This document shows positions 1 through 7,097 of a stretch of DNA of 32,406 nt, piece after piece (the stretch's first letter is position 1; every line of letters begins with the position of its first letter). The notes below the pieces were generated by a model. It was not told the origin of the DNA. It saw only the letters and a list, made by a program, of their open reading frames with translations, and did not search any database. This DNA is from Lachnospiraceae bacterium. GTDB lineage: Bacteria; Bacillota; Clostridia; Lachnospirales; Lachnospiraceae. The translations under genes were made by a program, and so were the position numbers. The DNA lies in assembly GCA_017635395.1 (NCBI GenBank), contig JAGBLN010000027.1, positions 1 through 32,406 of the forward strand, given 5' to 3'.

Positions 1-2
1 AT

Positions 3-665
3 GAAGTTGGCTACAGGCTTGCGGATGACGGTACCGGATATAACGACACATATGGTATGGAACGCATATCAAAATATGCGGCTGAATTTGGCCTGGGAGA
101 TCCTTCAGGCGTAGAGATTGCTGAATCAACACCTGAGATATCTGACCAGTACCCGGTTGCGTCAGCCATCGGACAGGGTACCCACAACTATACCACTGCC
201 GGACTGGCGAGATATGTCAGCGCTGTGGCAAACAGGGGGACAGTCTATGACCTGACCCTTATCCATGAGATCAGGAATTCATCCGGCGTGACCACATATA
301 CTGCAAAGCCTAAAATCAGGAACCAGGTAATACTTTCTCCTGAACTTTGGAATACCATACATACCGGAATGAAAGGCGTGGTTTCTGACAAGGTATATTT
401 CAACAATATTGACATGATATGCGCGGGCAAGACCGGAACCGCACAGGAGTCCGCAAACAAACCTAACCATGCGCTCTTTGTAGGCTTTGCTCCGGCAAAT
501 GCGCCGCAGATTGCACTTGCAGTGCGTATCGCTAACGGATATTCATCCGACTTTGCGGCCCAGATGGGGTGCGATGTGATAAAATATTACTTTGATCTGG
601 AAGAACACAGCGACCTTATTACCGGTAACGCATCCGACGCAACAGCAACGTCCGCCGGAGACTAA
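3..665 (+). CDS. mrdA: Class B penicillin-binding protein (PBP2-type transpeptidase), C-terminal part
   Basis: This is the 3' end of a peptidoglycan D,D-transpeptidase acting on the outer face of the membrane. The reading frame is open from base 3 through the first ATG at 57, and the upstream residues (EVGYRLADDG...) continue the family sequence, so the gene starts outside the window. The KTG triad of the transpeptidase fold is visible as KTGTAQ at 429-446, and the segment IGQGTHNYTTAGLARYVSAVAN is the usual stretch ahead of it. The catalytic SxxK serine lies upstream of the window. The next gene is rodA 22 bp downstream, which supports the elongasome PBP2 (MrdA/PbpA) rather than the division PBP FtsI. 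The subfamily is inferred from context. Confidence 0.9.
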   Translation, partial: EVGYRLADDGTGYNDTYGMERISKYAAEFGLGDPSGVEIAESTPEISDQYPVASAIGQGTHNYTTAGLARYVSAVANRGTVYDLTLIHEIRNSSGVTTYTAKPKIRNQVILSPELWNTIHTGMKGVVSDKVYFNNIDMICAGKTGTAQESANKPNHALFVGFAPANAPQIALAVRIANGYSSDFAAQMGCDVIKYYFDLEEHSDLITGNASDATATSAGD

Positions 666-687
666 GGAGTAAGTCAGAAAGAATAAA

Positions 688-1842
688 ATGAACCAGAAAT
701 TACAGCTAAAGAACTATAACGTCTTTCTAGTGCTGCTTATCATTACGATAAACATAATCGGGATAATGGCCATAGGCAGCGCAAAAGAATCCGTCCAGTC
801 CAGGCAGGTAGCAGGGATGATACTGGGCGTGTTTCTGATGTTTTTTATATCCTTCTTTAACTACAATCTCATCCTGAAGTTCCACTGGCTGATTTACGGC
901 CTGAATATTGCGCTGCTTCTTCTGGTGGAAATTTTCGGTGATTCAGCGAATAACGCCCAGAGATGGCTTATGATCCCTTTTATTGATATAAAGTTCCAGC
1001 CTTCAGAACTGGCCAAGATTTTATTGATACTTTTTTATGCCAAGTTTATAATGGACAATAAAGAGAACCTGAACACCTTGAAAAGCATACTGATAATGCT
1101 TGCACTTCTGGCGCCTGTGCTTATCCTGGTTGTAAAACAGCCGGATCTTTCCACGACGATACTTTTAGGCGTGGTATTCTGCATGCTGATCTATATCGGC
1201 GGGCTCAGCAGGAAGATAATAATGGGCGTGCTTGCAGTCACGATACCGGCGGCGGCAATTTTCCTCTTCCTTGTGCTTCAGCCTGACCAGCACCTGATAA
1301 AGGATTACCAGCAGCGAAGGATTCTGGCGTGGCTTGATCCAGAGGAATACGCCCTGACCGATGCATGGCAGACGGAAAATTCCATTACGGCCATCGGATC
1401 CGGCAAGCTTACCGGCAAAGGGCTTGATAATAACGAGGTTTCGTCCGTTATAAACGGAAATTATATATCAGAGGCACAGACCGACTTCATCTTTGCGGTA
1501 ATAGGCGAAGAAATGGGCTTTATAGGCTGCGCGTCCGTCATAATGCTTCTAATGTTAATTTCCGGCGTCTGTTTCTATATGGGGATAAAAGCCGGTGACA
1601 CTGCCGGGGAGCTGATATGCTTTGGTGTGGGGACCATTGTTGGGGTCCAGAGCTTCCTGAATATATCCGTTACCACAGGGCTGACTCCGAATACCGGCGT
1701 GCCGCTTCCATTCGTAAGTTACGGCCTTACATCCCTTGTAAGCCTTTATATAGGAATGGGGTTTGTATTAAGCGTAGGCCTGCACCGCAAGGATCCGCCC
1801 AGGAAAACAACAGAATTAGGACAGATTAGTTCAGAGATATAA
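688..1842 (+). CDS. rodA: RodA/FtsW family peptidoglycan glycosyltransferase
   Basis: This is a polytopic SEDS-family glycan polymerase that works with a class B PBP to build lateral wall. It has 384 residues, the usual length for RodA. Family signatures are present: NAQRWL followed by QPSELAK near residues 89-108, KQPDLSTT near 150, and the C-terminal block GLTPNTGVPLPFVSYG. About ten hydrophobic segments can be seen. An AAGGAG overlaps the stop of the preceding PBP gene, but it is about 18 nt from the ATG, so coupled translation is likely. The PBP-rodA pair is the conserved elongation module. FtsW is the alternative, but the neighbours favour RodA. Confidence 0.93.
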   Translation: MNQKLQLKNYNVFLVLLIITINIIGIMAIGSAKESVQSRQVAGMILGVFLMFFISFFNYNLILKFHWLIYGLNIALLLLVEIFGDSANNAQRWLMIPFIDIKFQPSELAKILLILFYAKFIMDNKENLNTLKSILIMLALLAPVLILVVKQPDLSTTILLGVVFCMLIYIGGLSRKIIMGVLAVTIPAAAIFLFLVLQPDQHLIKDYQQRRILAWLDPEEYALTDAWQTENSITAIGSGKLTGKGLDNNEVSSVINGNYISEAQTDFIFAVIGEEMGFIGCASVIMLLMLISGVCFYMGIKAGDTAGELICFGVGTIVGVQSFLNISVTTGLTPNTGVPLPFVSYGLTSLVSLYIGMGFVLSVGLHRKDPPRKTTELGQISSEI

Positions 1843-1877
1843 AACGGCCGTTATATTTTATGGCAGAAAGGATAAAC

Positions 1878-2276
1878 ATGAAGATCGCTTTAATCGCTCA
1901 TGACGCAAAGAAAAAACTAATGCAGAATTTCTGTATTGCATACAGGGGAATACTTGGAAAACATGAGATATATGCCACCGGTACCACAGGCCGGCAGATA
2001 GAGGATGTTACCAATCTTCAGATACACAAGTTCCTTGCCGGACATCTTGGCGGAGGCCAGCAGATCGCAATGCAGATAGAGCATAACCAGATAGACCTGG
2101 TTATATTCCTTAGGGATCCGTTAAATCCCATGTCCCACGAGGTGAATGCCAATAATCTCCTGCAGCTTTGCGACATGCATAATATTCCTTTGGCGACTAA
2201 TCTTGCGACGGCAGAACTGCTTATAAAATCACTGGACAGGGGAGACATGGATTTCCGTGAAATGTATAAAGAATAA
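1878..2276 (+). CDS. mgsA: Methylglyoxal synthase family protein with altered active site
   Basis: This belongs to the family that converts dihydroxyacetone phosphate to methylglyoxal and phosphate in the cytoplasm. I chose the ATG at 1878, not the in-frame ATG at 1860, because GAAAGGA stands just before 1878 and family members begin MKIALIAHD. The fold markers are present: IALIAHD with the conserved Asp, YATGTTGRQIED for phosphate binding, and RDPLNPMSHE with the active-site His. Compared from memory with E. coli and B. subtilis enzymes, the catalytic Asp71 in GGDQQ is Gly here (HLGGGQQ) and Asp101 is Asn (SHEVNAN). The protein may therefore be a weak or repurposed enzyme. The gene lies between rodA and a D,D-carboxypeptidase gene and overlaps the latter by 20 nt. 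Confidence 0.88.
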   Translation: MKIALIAHDAKKKLMQNFCIAYRGILGKHEIYATGTTGRQIEDVTNLQIHKFLAGHLGGGQQIAMQIEHNQIDLVIFLRDPLNPMSHEVNANNLLQLCDMHNIPLATNLATAELLIKSLDRGDMDFREMYKE

Positions 2277-3288
2277 AAAACTTTATACTGCCATACCGGT
2301 TCTGTCTTCATTATTCATCCTGGCATCCTGTACGGCCTCTGATATAGAACTGCCCTATGGCAGCATGGAAAACGACCAGAGCTTTACATTGAATCCCGTG
2401 GATGAATATGACACGCTCCCACTTTTTGCTGAAGACATAGCTGCTGTTTCTGATAATCTCATAACTGCTTCGCTTTCAGAAGAAGATGCGGTCTTTTCTG
2501 CTGCTGTCTACAATGAGGATGATGCTGAAGTTCTGTATTCCCTGAATGCTACCGAAAGGACATCGCCGGCATCCCTGACAAAGCTTATGACAGCGCTGAT
2601 CATTTTCGAAAAGTTTGGCGACAGGCTGGATGATTCAGTCACTATCGGCGAAGTATCCATAAAGGAAGAGGGGGTACAGCGGTTCGGTCTGAAAGCCGGA
2701 GACAAGCTGACCATAAGGCAGCATCTGGAGATAACCCTGATTCAGTCAGGAAATGACGCGGCACTTGCACTTGCACAGTATGCCGGAGACAGCACTGCCG
2801 GAAGCAGGCTTGAGGAAGATGGTGAGATCACCGGTGAAGAACGCTTTGTACAGATGATGAATGAAAAGGCGGCCAGCTTAGGATGTACGGGTACCCACTA
2901 TGTGAATCCCCACGGCCTTGACGCCGCTGAGCACTATTCTACAGCCTATGACCAGTACCTGATATTCAGGCAGCTTCTTGCATATCCTGAATTTCTGGAG
3001 ATAATCAATACGCCGTCGGTCCAGATAAGCTATAATACGGCTGACGGAACCGTAAAAACAAAGACAATAATGAATACTGACATGTTTGTTAACGGTGGAA
3101 AGGATGTGCCGGAAGGCGTTACCGTAATAGGCGGAAAGACGGGCAGTACAGCCACGGCTGGAAAGTGCCTGATACTCCTGGCAAATGACATGTCCGGCAG
3201 GTCGTACATAGCAGTTGTAATGGGCGCAAAAGATGAGGGAACACTTTATAATACACTGTCTGAGCTATTGAAAATAGCAGACTCTTAG
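2257..3288 (+). CDS. D-alanyl-D-alanine carboxypeptidase (S11 family), predicted lipoprotein
   Basis: This is a low-molecular-weight PBP that trims the terminal D-Ala from peptidoglycan stem peptides outside the cell. It has 343 residues. The active-site motifs are SLTK (residues 106-109), SGN (164-166) and KTG (294-296). The N-terminus has a basic stretch (KCIKNKK), a hydrophobic core, and then LASC with Cys25, which is a lipobox. It is therefore predicted to be anchored by lipid, whereas DacA/DacF enzymes usually use a C-terminal amphipathic helix. A 55-residue linker with many Asp, Glu and Ser follows the Cys. The start overlaps the end of mgsA by 20 nt, so expression is probably coupled. 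A promoter for the next operon lies inside the 3' end of this gene. Confidence 0.92.
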   Translation: MKCIKNKKLYTAIPVLSSLFILASCTASDIELPYGSMENDQSFTLNPVDEYDTLPLFAEDIAAVSDNLITASLSEEDAVFSAAVYNEDDAEVLYSLNATERTSPASLTKLMTALIIFEKFGDRLDDSVTIGEVSIKEEGVQRFGLKAGDKLTIRQHLEITLIQSGNDAALALAQYAGDSTAGSRLEEDGEITGEERFVQMMNEKAASLGCTGTHYVNPHGLDAAEHYSTAYDQYLIFRQLLAYPEFLEIINTPSVQISYNTADGTVKTKTIMNTDMFVNGGKDVPEGVTVIGGKTGSTATAGKCLILLANDMSGRSYIAVVMGAKDEGTLYNTLSELLKIADS

Positions 3289-3296
3289 GGTATAAT
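3268..3296 (+). promoter_or_regulatory. Predicted sigma-A promoter for the P-loop/HlyD/yggS operon
   Basis: TTGAAA (3268-3273), a 17-nt spacer and a perfect TATAAT (3291-3296). The -35 lies inside the end of the carboxypeptidase gene and the -10 just after its stop. Transcription would start near 3303, about 43 nt ahead of the next ATG, which is preceded by CGGAGG. Confidence 0.7.
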
Positions 3297-3345
3297 GAAA
3301 ACGGTAAATTTTTACTAAAAAATTCACTTTCGGAGGTATTTTGAT

Positions 3346-3759
3346 ATGGTTAAGCTTATAATCGGAAATGAGGGGACAGGCAAGACACTTAGGTTACTGG
3401 ATCTTGCCAACAATGCAATCAAGGACGCAAACGGACATCTCGTATACCTGGACAAAAGCACAAGGCATATGTACGAGATCAACAACAAAGTAAGGCTTAT
3501 TGATGTTTCTGAATTCAATTTTTCTTCGATAGATGAATTTTATGGTTTTGTCTGTGGGATAATCTCCCAGGATCGCGATATAGAGCAGTTATATTTCGAT
3601 AGTTTCAAGAAGTTGGGCAAGTTCGACATATCTGAAGTAGGTGCTGTTTTGGATAAGTTTGACAAGCTCAGTGAGAAGTGCGGAATCACCTTTAATATGG
3701 CAATGTCTGTAGACGAGGCTGATATCCCTGACAGCTATAAGGACAGCATACTTAAGTAA
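3346..3759 (+). CDS. Small P-loop (Walker A) protein of unknown function
   Basis: I do not recognise a named family for this 137-residue cytoplasmic protein. Residues 7-14 read GNEGTGKT, a good Walker A motif close to the N-terminus, and HLVYLD near 31-36 could serve as a second beta strand. It is much shorter than a typical ATPase and no clear Walker B/sensor set follows, so it may be a minimal nucleotide-binding or kinase-like fold. The ribosome binding site CGGAGG is strong. It lies first in an operon with a membrane HlyD-like protein 2 bp downstream and then yggS, next to sepF. That context suggests an envelope or division role, but this is inference. Confidence 0.75.
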   Translation: MVKLIIGNEGTGKTLRLLDLANNAIKDANGHLVYLDKSTRHMYEINNKVRLIDVSEFNFSSIDEFYGFVCGIISQDRDIEQLYFDSFKKLGKFDISEVGAVLDKFDKLSEKCGITFNMAMSVDEADIPDSYKDSILK

Positions 3760-3761
3760 AA

Positions 3762-5219
3762 ATGAGACGCGGCCAGAGGTCAAAAAAAGTCAGAGCTGCG
3801 AAAAAAACGGACCGGCAGGATAAAACTAAAGTTTCCGAAAAAGCAGCTTTAAAAAAGAGTATAAGATTTTACGGAGGAGGATTTCTTGTTATCATCATTG
3901 CAATCTTCCTCTTTTATTTAATTGTACTTTTTACCCAGATAGTCGACAAGAAGAACATCACTTCATATATGGTCAGGAACGGTTCCCTGGCAATCAACAA
4001 CACTTACAGAGCGCTTATTCTCAGGGGCGAAAAAAATTACACGGCGCCAGTTTCCGGAACCCTTATATGCTTTTCCGGAGAAGGCGAGCATGTAGGCATT
4101 GGATCGCCGGTATATGCAGTGGATGAACGCGGGACCCTTATCGGTGCAACAGGAGAACTAAGCACCGAGCTGTCGAAGGAAGACCAGAGCAGGCTGAAAA
4201 TGGAGATAGGCGATTTTGCGGGACAGTTTAAGCCGGAGGATTTCCGTACGAATTACGATTTCCTGCATGATATAAGCTCCAGCATATTGTCGATATCCGC
4301 AGCGGGACTCAGGGCTCAAATCGAATCCGGAACTTCCGGCACGGCAGCAATAATGTATTCCGACCATAATGGCTATGTCGCTTTTTATACGGATGAATAT
4401 GACAGCGTTTCAGCAAATGACCTGACTCTTTCACTTCTGGAAGGAGCAGGATATCAGAAAAAACAGCTGATGACCGGGGATCTGGTTGACCAGGGGGATT
4501 TTGTATACAAACTCATTAATTCCGAAAACTGGAGCGTTGCCTTTTCGGCTGATGACGAGTATGCGTCGATGCTGTTAGGCCACGGTTATGTGCCTGTAAG
4601 GTTCAGGCGCAACAATGAGGTGCTGAACGGAAAAGTGTCTGTCATAGAAGTTGACGGTGACAAGGATATAGTGACCCTTGGTTTCAATAATTCCGTGCTG
4701 AATTTCTGCTCAGAAAGGTTTACGGACATTGAGATTGTCACCGACGGCATCACCGGGCTCAAAGTGCCTGCGTCTTCTGTTGCGACAAAGCAGTTCTTTA
4801 CTGTTCCTGTAGAATTTGCGGTAGGCGAATCAGAGGATGAGGAAAACGGCAGTTCAGACATAAAGACCTTTATGAAGCAGGTGTACCTGGAAAGCGGCGA
4901 GGCCACCGTCATGCCGTTAGATATAAATGTTTATTCTGAAAAGAACGATCTTTACTATGTGGATAATACCCAGCTTAAGTACGGCGACGTGCTTATCCGG
5001 GAGGATACCCAGCAAAAGTTTGTCGTGCAGGATACGGATTCGCTTTTAGGAGTCTATAATATCAACAAGGGATATGCGCAGTTCTGCCAGATTCATATTC
5101 TTGACCATAATGACGAGTATACCATCATAGCCCCGGATACCGTGTACGGCCTGAGGGAATACGATTATATAATACTTGATGCGGAATCCGTGGTGGATGA
5201 CGAATTTATATATGAATAA
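3762..5219 (+). CDS. HlyD-like membrane-anchored protein of the yggS-sepF cluster
   Basis: This 485-residue protein starts with a very basic cytoplasmic segment (about residues 1-32, rich in Lys and Arg). A single transmembrane helix follows (about 36-60: FYGGGFLVIIIAIFLFYLIVLF), then a long extracytoplasmic part. The segment YTAPVSGTLICFSGEGEHVGIGSPVYAV resembles the biotinyl-lipoyl-like barrel of HlyD/membrane-fusion proteins. No ABC transporter or outer-membrane partner lies nearby, so an efflux role is doubtful. Similar proteins are, from general knowledge, often found beside yggS and sepF in Clostridia. The ATG is 2 bp after the upstream stop with no clear ribosome binding site, suggesting translational coupling. 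Confidence 0.75.
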   Translation: MRRGQRSKKVRAAKKTDRQDKTKVSEKAALKKSIRFYGGGFLVIIIAIFLFYLIVLFTQIVDKKNITSYMVRNGSLAINNTYRALILRGEKNYTAPVSGTLICFSGEGEHVGIGSPVYAVDERGTLIGATGELSTELSKEDQSRLKMEIGDFAGQFKPEDFRTNYDFLHDISSSILSISAAGLRAQIESGTSGTAAIMYSDHNGYVAFYTDEYDSVSANDLTLSLLEGAGYQKKQLMTGDLVDQGDFVYKLINSENWSVAFSADDEYASMLLGHGYVPVRFRRNNEVLNGKVSVIEVDGDKDIVTLGFNNSVLNFCSERFTDIEIVTDGITGLKVPASSVATKQFFTVPVEFAVGESEDEENGSSDIKTFMKQVYLESGEATVMPLDINVYSEKNDLYYVDNTQLKYGDVLIREDTQQKFVVQDTDSLLGVYNINKGYAQFCQIHILDHNDEYTIIAPDTVYGLREYDYIILDAESVVDDEFIYE

Positions 5220-5288
5220 CGCAGGTGTCCGTATAGGCTGAAAGCGTTGCTGTGAATAAAGAAAATACAAAGGACTGAAAGGAGAATT

Positions 5289-5984
5289 ATGATTTCAGAA
5301 AACATAAAGTCAGTTAGCGAAAGAATCCAGGAGGCCTGCAAAAAATCCGGCAGGAATCCTGAAGAGGTAACCCTTATAAGCGTCAGCAAGACTAAGCCTT
5401 TGGAAATGCTTAAAGAGGCCTATGCTGCAGGGAGCAGGGATTTCGGCGAGAATAAAGTGCAGGAATTGTGCGACAAGATCCCTGAAATGCCCGAAGATGT
5501 CAGATGGCATATGATAGGGCATCTGCAGACAAACAAGATTAAGTACATAATCGGAAGAACAGCTCTGATCCATAGCGTGGATACCCTGCATCTGGCGGAA
5601 GCAATAGAGAAAGAAGCGACAAAAAGAGAAATAACTGCTGATATCCTGGTAGAAGTTAATGTTGCTGGTGAAGACAGCAAATTCGGCACTTCGGATATGG
5701 AAGCAAATAAAGAACTGATACGCAGCATATCTGAACTTCAGCATTTACGACTCTGCGGGCTGATGACAATTGCTCCCTATACTGATGATCCGGAGACTAA
5801 CAGGCCTTATTTCAGGACCCTCCGCGAACTGCTCTATAGTGATGAAATGAGGGGATTCTTCCCGGAAAGGCCGGTGCTTTCCATGGGTATGAGCGGGGAC
5901 TATGAGATAGCTGTAGAAGAAGGAGCTACCCATGTGCGAGTAGGGACAGGAATATTCGGCGAGAGGGATTATTCCGTTAAGTAA
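5289..5984 (+). CDS. yggS: YggS/YlmE family pyridoxal-phosphate homeostasis protein
   Basis: This is a single-domain alanine-racemase-fold protein that binds PLP and influences vitamin B6 and amino-acid balance without a known catalytic reaction. It has 231 residues, normal for the family. Lys34 in VSKTKP matches the PLP lysine (Lys36 in E. coli YggS). Other family blocks are FGENKVQEL, WHMIGHLQTNK, GLMTIAPY and LSMGMSGDYEIAVEEGATHVRVGTGIFG. AAAGGAG precedes the ATG. The order yggS then sepF is conserved in Firmicutes (ylmE-ylmF). A strong terminator follows, so sepF is transcribed separately here. Confidence 0.95.
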   Translation: MISENIKSVSERIQEACKKSGRNPEEVTLISVSKTKPLEMLKEAYAAGSRDFGENKVQELCDKIPEMPEDVRWHMIGHLQTNKIKYIIGRTALIHSVDTLHLAEAIEKEATKREITADILVEVNVAGEDSKFGTSDMEANKELIRSISELQHLRLCGLMTIAPYTDDPETNRPYFRTLRELLYSDEMRGFFPERPVLSMGMSGDYEIAVEEGATHVRVGTGIFGERDYSVK

Positions 5985-6051
5985 GGCAGTGACCAGCTGT
6001 CTGAGCCAAAAAGGAAATTGCTGAATAATGTCATGATTTTTTAATCTATTT

Positions 6052-6086
6052 AAAAGCGTGTGCATGAAAAAGGCACACGCTTTTTT
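6052..6086 (+). terminator. Rho-independent terminator after yggS
   Basis: A perfect 12-bp stem, AAAAGCGTGTGC (6052-6063) with GCACACGCTTTT (6073-6084), has a 9-nt loop and ends in TTTTTT. It closes the operon that begins at the 3268 promoter. Confidence 0.92.
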
Positions 6087-6148
6087 CATCTTTGAGGAAA
6101 TATACACGCTGTAAAATATGCTTTGGTTAACGTAATGGGGCAGAGCAG

Positions 6149-6239
6149 TTTACATAACATTTTTAGTGGTTTACATAAATCAGTTAACATAACATCTGCA
6201 TAAGTTTACATAAATAATTTACATAAAATCTTTACATAA
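6149..6239 (+). repeat. Iteron-like array of TTTACATAA repeats upstream of sepF
   Basis: Five exact copies of TTTACATAA start at 6149, 6170, 6205, 6218 and 6231. One variant, TTAACATAA, starts at 6184. All are in the same orientation. The start-to-start distances are 21, 14, 21, 13 and 13 nt. The array lies in the 440-bp gap between the yggS terminator and the sepF promoter, about 100 bp upstream of the -35. The rest of that gap (6087-6148 and 6240-6337) is AT-rich without other clear features. A single further copy occurs at 13792-13800. The function is unknown; a regulator-binding array is the simplest idea. Confidence 0.8.
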
Positions 6240-6337
6240 AAGTATTAACTTTAACCGCTTTTCAGCCGATATAAAAAAAACGTACGGTATATCAACACTT
6301 TTTTTAATAGTACGGAAAATTTTTCACAAAAATTGTG

Positions 6338-6366
6338 TTGACATAAAGTACAAAATATTGCATAAT
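6338..6366 (+). promoter_or_regulatory. Predicted sigma-A promoter of sepF
   Basis: TTGACA (6338-6343), a 17-nt spacer and CATAAT (6361-6366). Transcription would begin near 6373, about 53 nt ahead of the sepF ATG at 6426. Confidence 0.75.
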
Positions 6367-6425
6367 GTGGATGGTTGTTTTTTTACACAAAAAATCTTTT
6401 TCAAGGCAGAGGAGGAACAAGAACA

Positions 6426-6926
6426 ATGGCATTTCCTATTTTTTCACAGCTGGCTGAAAAGCTTAACATCAATGGTCAGGATTATGAGGATGACTACGAG
6501 GACGATTACGAGGATGATTACGAGGATGTAAGACCTGCAAAGAAGACAAAGGCACCTGCAAAGATCTCTTCTTTTATAAGCAGAAAGCCCATTGAGTCTG
6601 AATACCAGGCAGGCAGCGTAGTTGTTAAGGTTAAGCCTGAGAAATTCAATGATGTTCAGAAGGTTACAGATATGCTTCGTGAGGGATACACTGTTATTCT
6701 GAATACAGAGTCATGCGACGAAGAGCTCGCTCAGAGGATCATTGATTTCTGCTGTGGTTCAGTATATGCATTAGATGCTCATTTTGAGCCGATTTCAGGT
6801 TCTGCAGTTGACGGATCTCCTTGCGGCCTGTTCACATGCACACCGGAAGAAGTTCCTGTTTATTCAGAAGACGACTATGCAAACGACATAGAAGAAGAGG
6901 CACCTAAGAAGAAATCACGCCGTTAA
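6426..6926 (+). CDS. sepF: Cell division protein SepF
   Basis: SepF binds FtsZ and the membrane and helps shape the Z ring. I chose the ATG at 6426, which has AGGAGG about 10 nt upstream, over the upstream in-frame TTG at 6375. That gives 166 residues. The N-terminal MAFPIFSQLAEKLN can form the membrane-binding amphipathic helix. An acidic linker follows, made of four DYED units (residues 19-34), encoded by a 12-bp tandem repeat. The SepF core (about 60-140) begins GSVVVKVKPEKFNDVQKVTDMLREGYTVILN and includes RIIDFCCGSVYAL. The tail is acidic and then basic (KKKSRR). The gene is monocistronic, between its own promoter and a terminator. Confidence 0.95.
   Translation: MAFPIFSQLAEKLNINGQDYEDDYEDDYEDDYEDVRPAKKTKAPAKISSFISRKPIESEYQAGSVVVKVKPEKFNDVQKVTDMLREGYTVILNTESCDEELAQRIIDFCCGSVYALDAHFEPISGSAVDGSPCGLFTCTPEEVPVYSEDDYANDIEEEAPKKKSRR
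6480..6527 (+). repeat. 12-bp tandem repeat in sepF encoding DYED x4
   Basis: Four tandem copies of a GAT-TAY-GAG-GAY unit encode the acidic linker between the membrane helix and the SepF core. Third-position differences between copies show that it is not a very recent duplication. Confidence 0.85.
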
Positions 6927-6983
6927 TCACAAGATAGTAAAATGTTTTTCCTTTTCTGAAAGATATTTGATAAAAAGATTAAT

Positions 6984-7011
6984 AAAAAGGCACCTAAACA
7001 GGTGCCTTTTT
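6984..7011 (+). terminator. Rho-independent terminator after sepF
   Basis: AAAAAGGCACCT (6984-6995), loop AAAC, AGGTGCCTTTTT (7000-7011): a perfect 12-bp stem ending in T residues. The A and T tracts on both sides could let it work in both directions. Confidence 0.92.
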
Positions 7012-7013
7012 CG

Positions 7014-7042
7014 TTGCTTTAAGGGACGTGATGTATTATAAT
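7014..7042 (+). promoter_or_regulatory. Predicted promoter of the REC-GGDEF gene
   Basis: TTGCTT (7014-7019), a 17-nt spacer and a perfect TATAAT (7037-7042). It starts immediately after the sepF terminator and leaves a leader of about 50 nt before the ATG at 7098. The site GAGGGGG lies about 11 nt before that ATG. Confidence 0.65.
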
Positions 7043-7097
7043 TAATTCAAAGTATTGTCTTGGGTTAATTGTCTTTTTTGAGGGGGCTTTTAAGATC

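Noticed and set aside
6149-6239. CRISPR array as an explanation of the TTTACATAA repeats
   Set aside because: The repeats are 9 nt and the gaps 4-12 nt, far too short, and no cas genes are near.
6375-6425. Upstream TTG start for sepF
   Set aside because: It lies at the predicted transcription start and has no ribosome binding site, whereas the ATG at 6426 follows AGGAGG.
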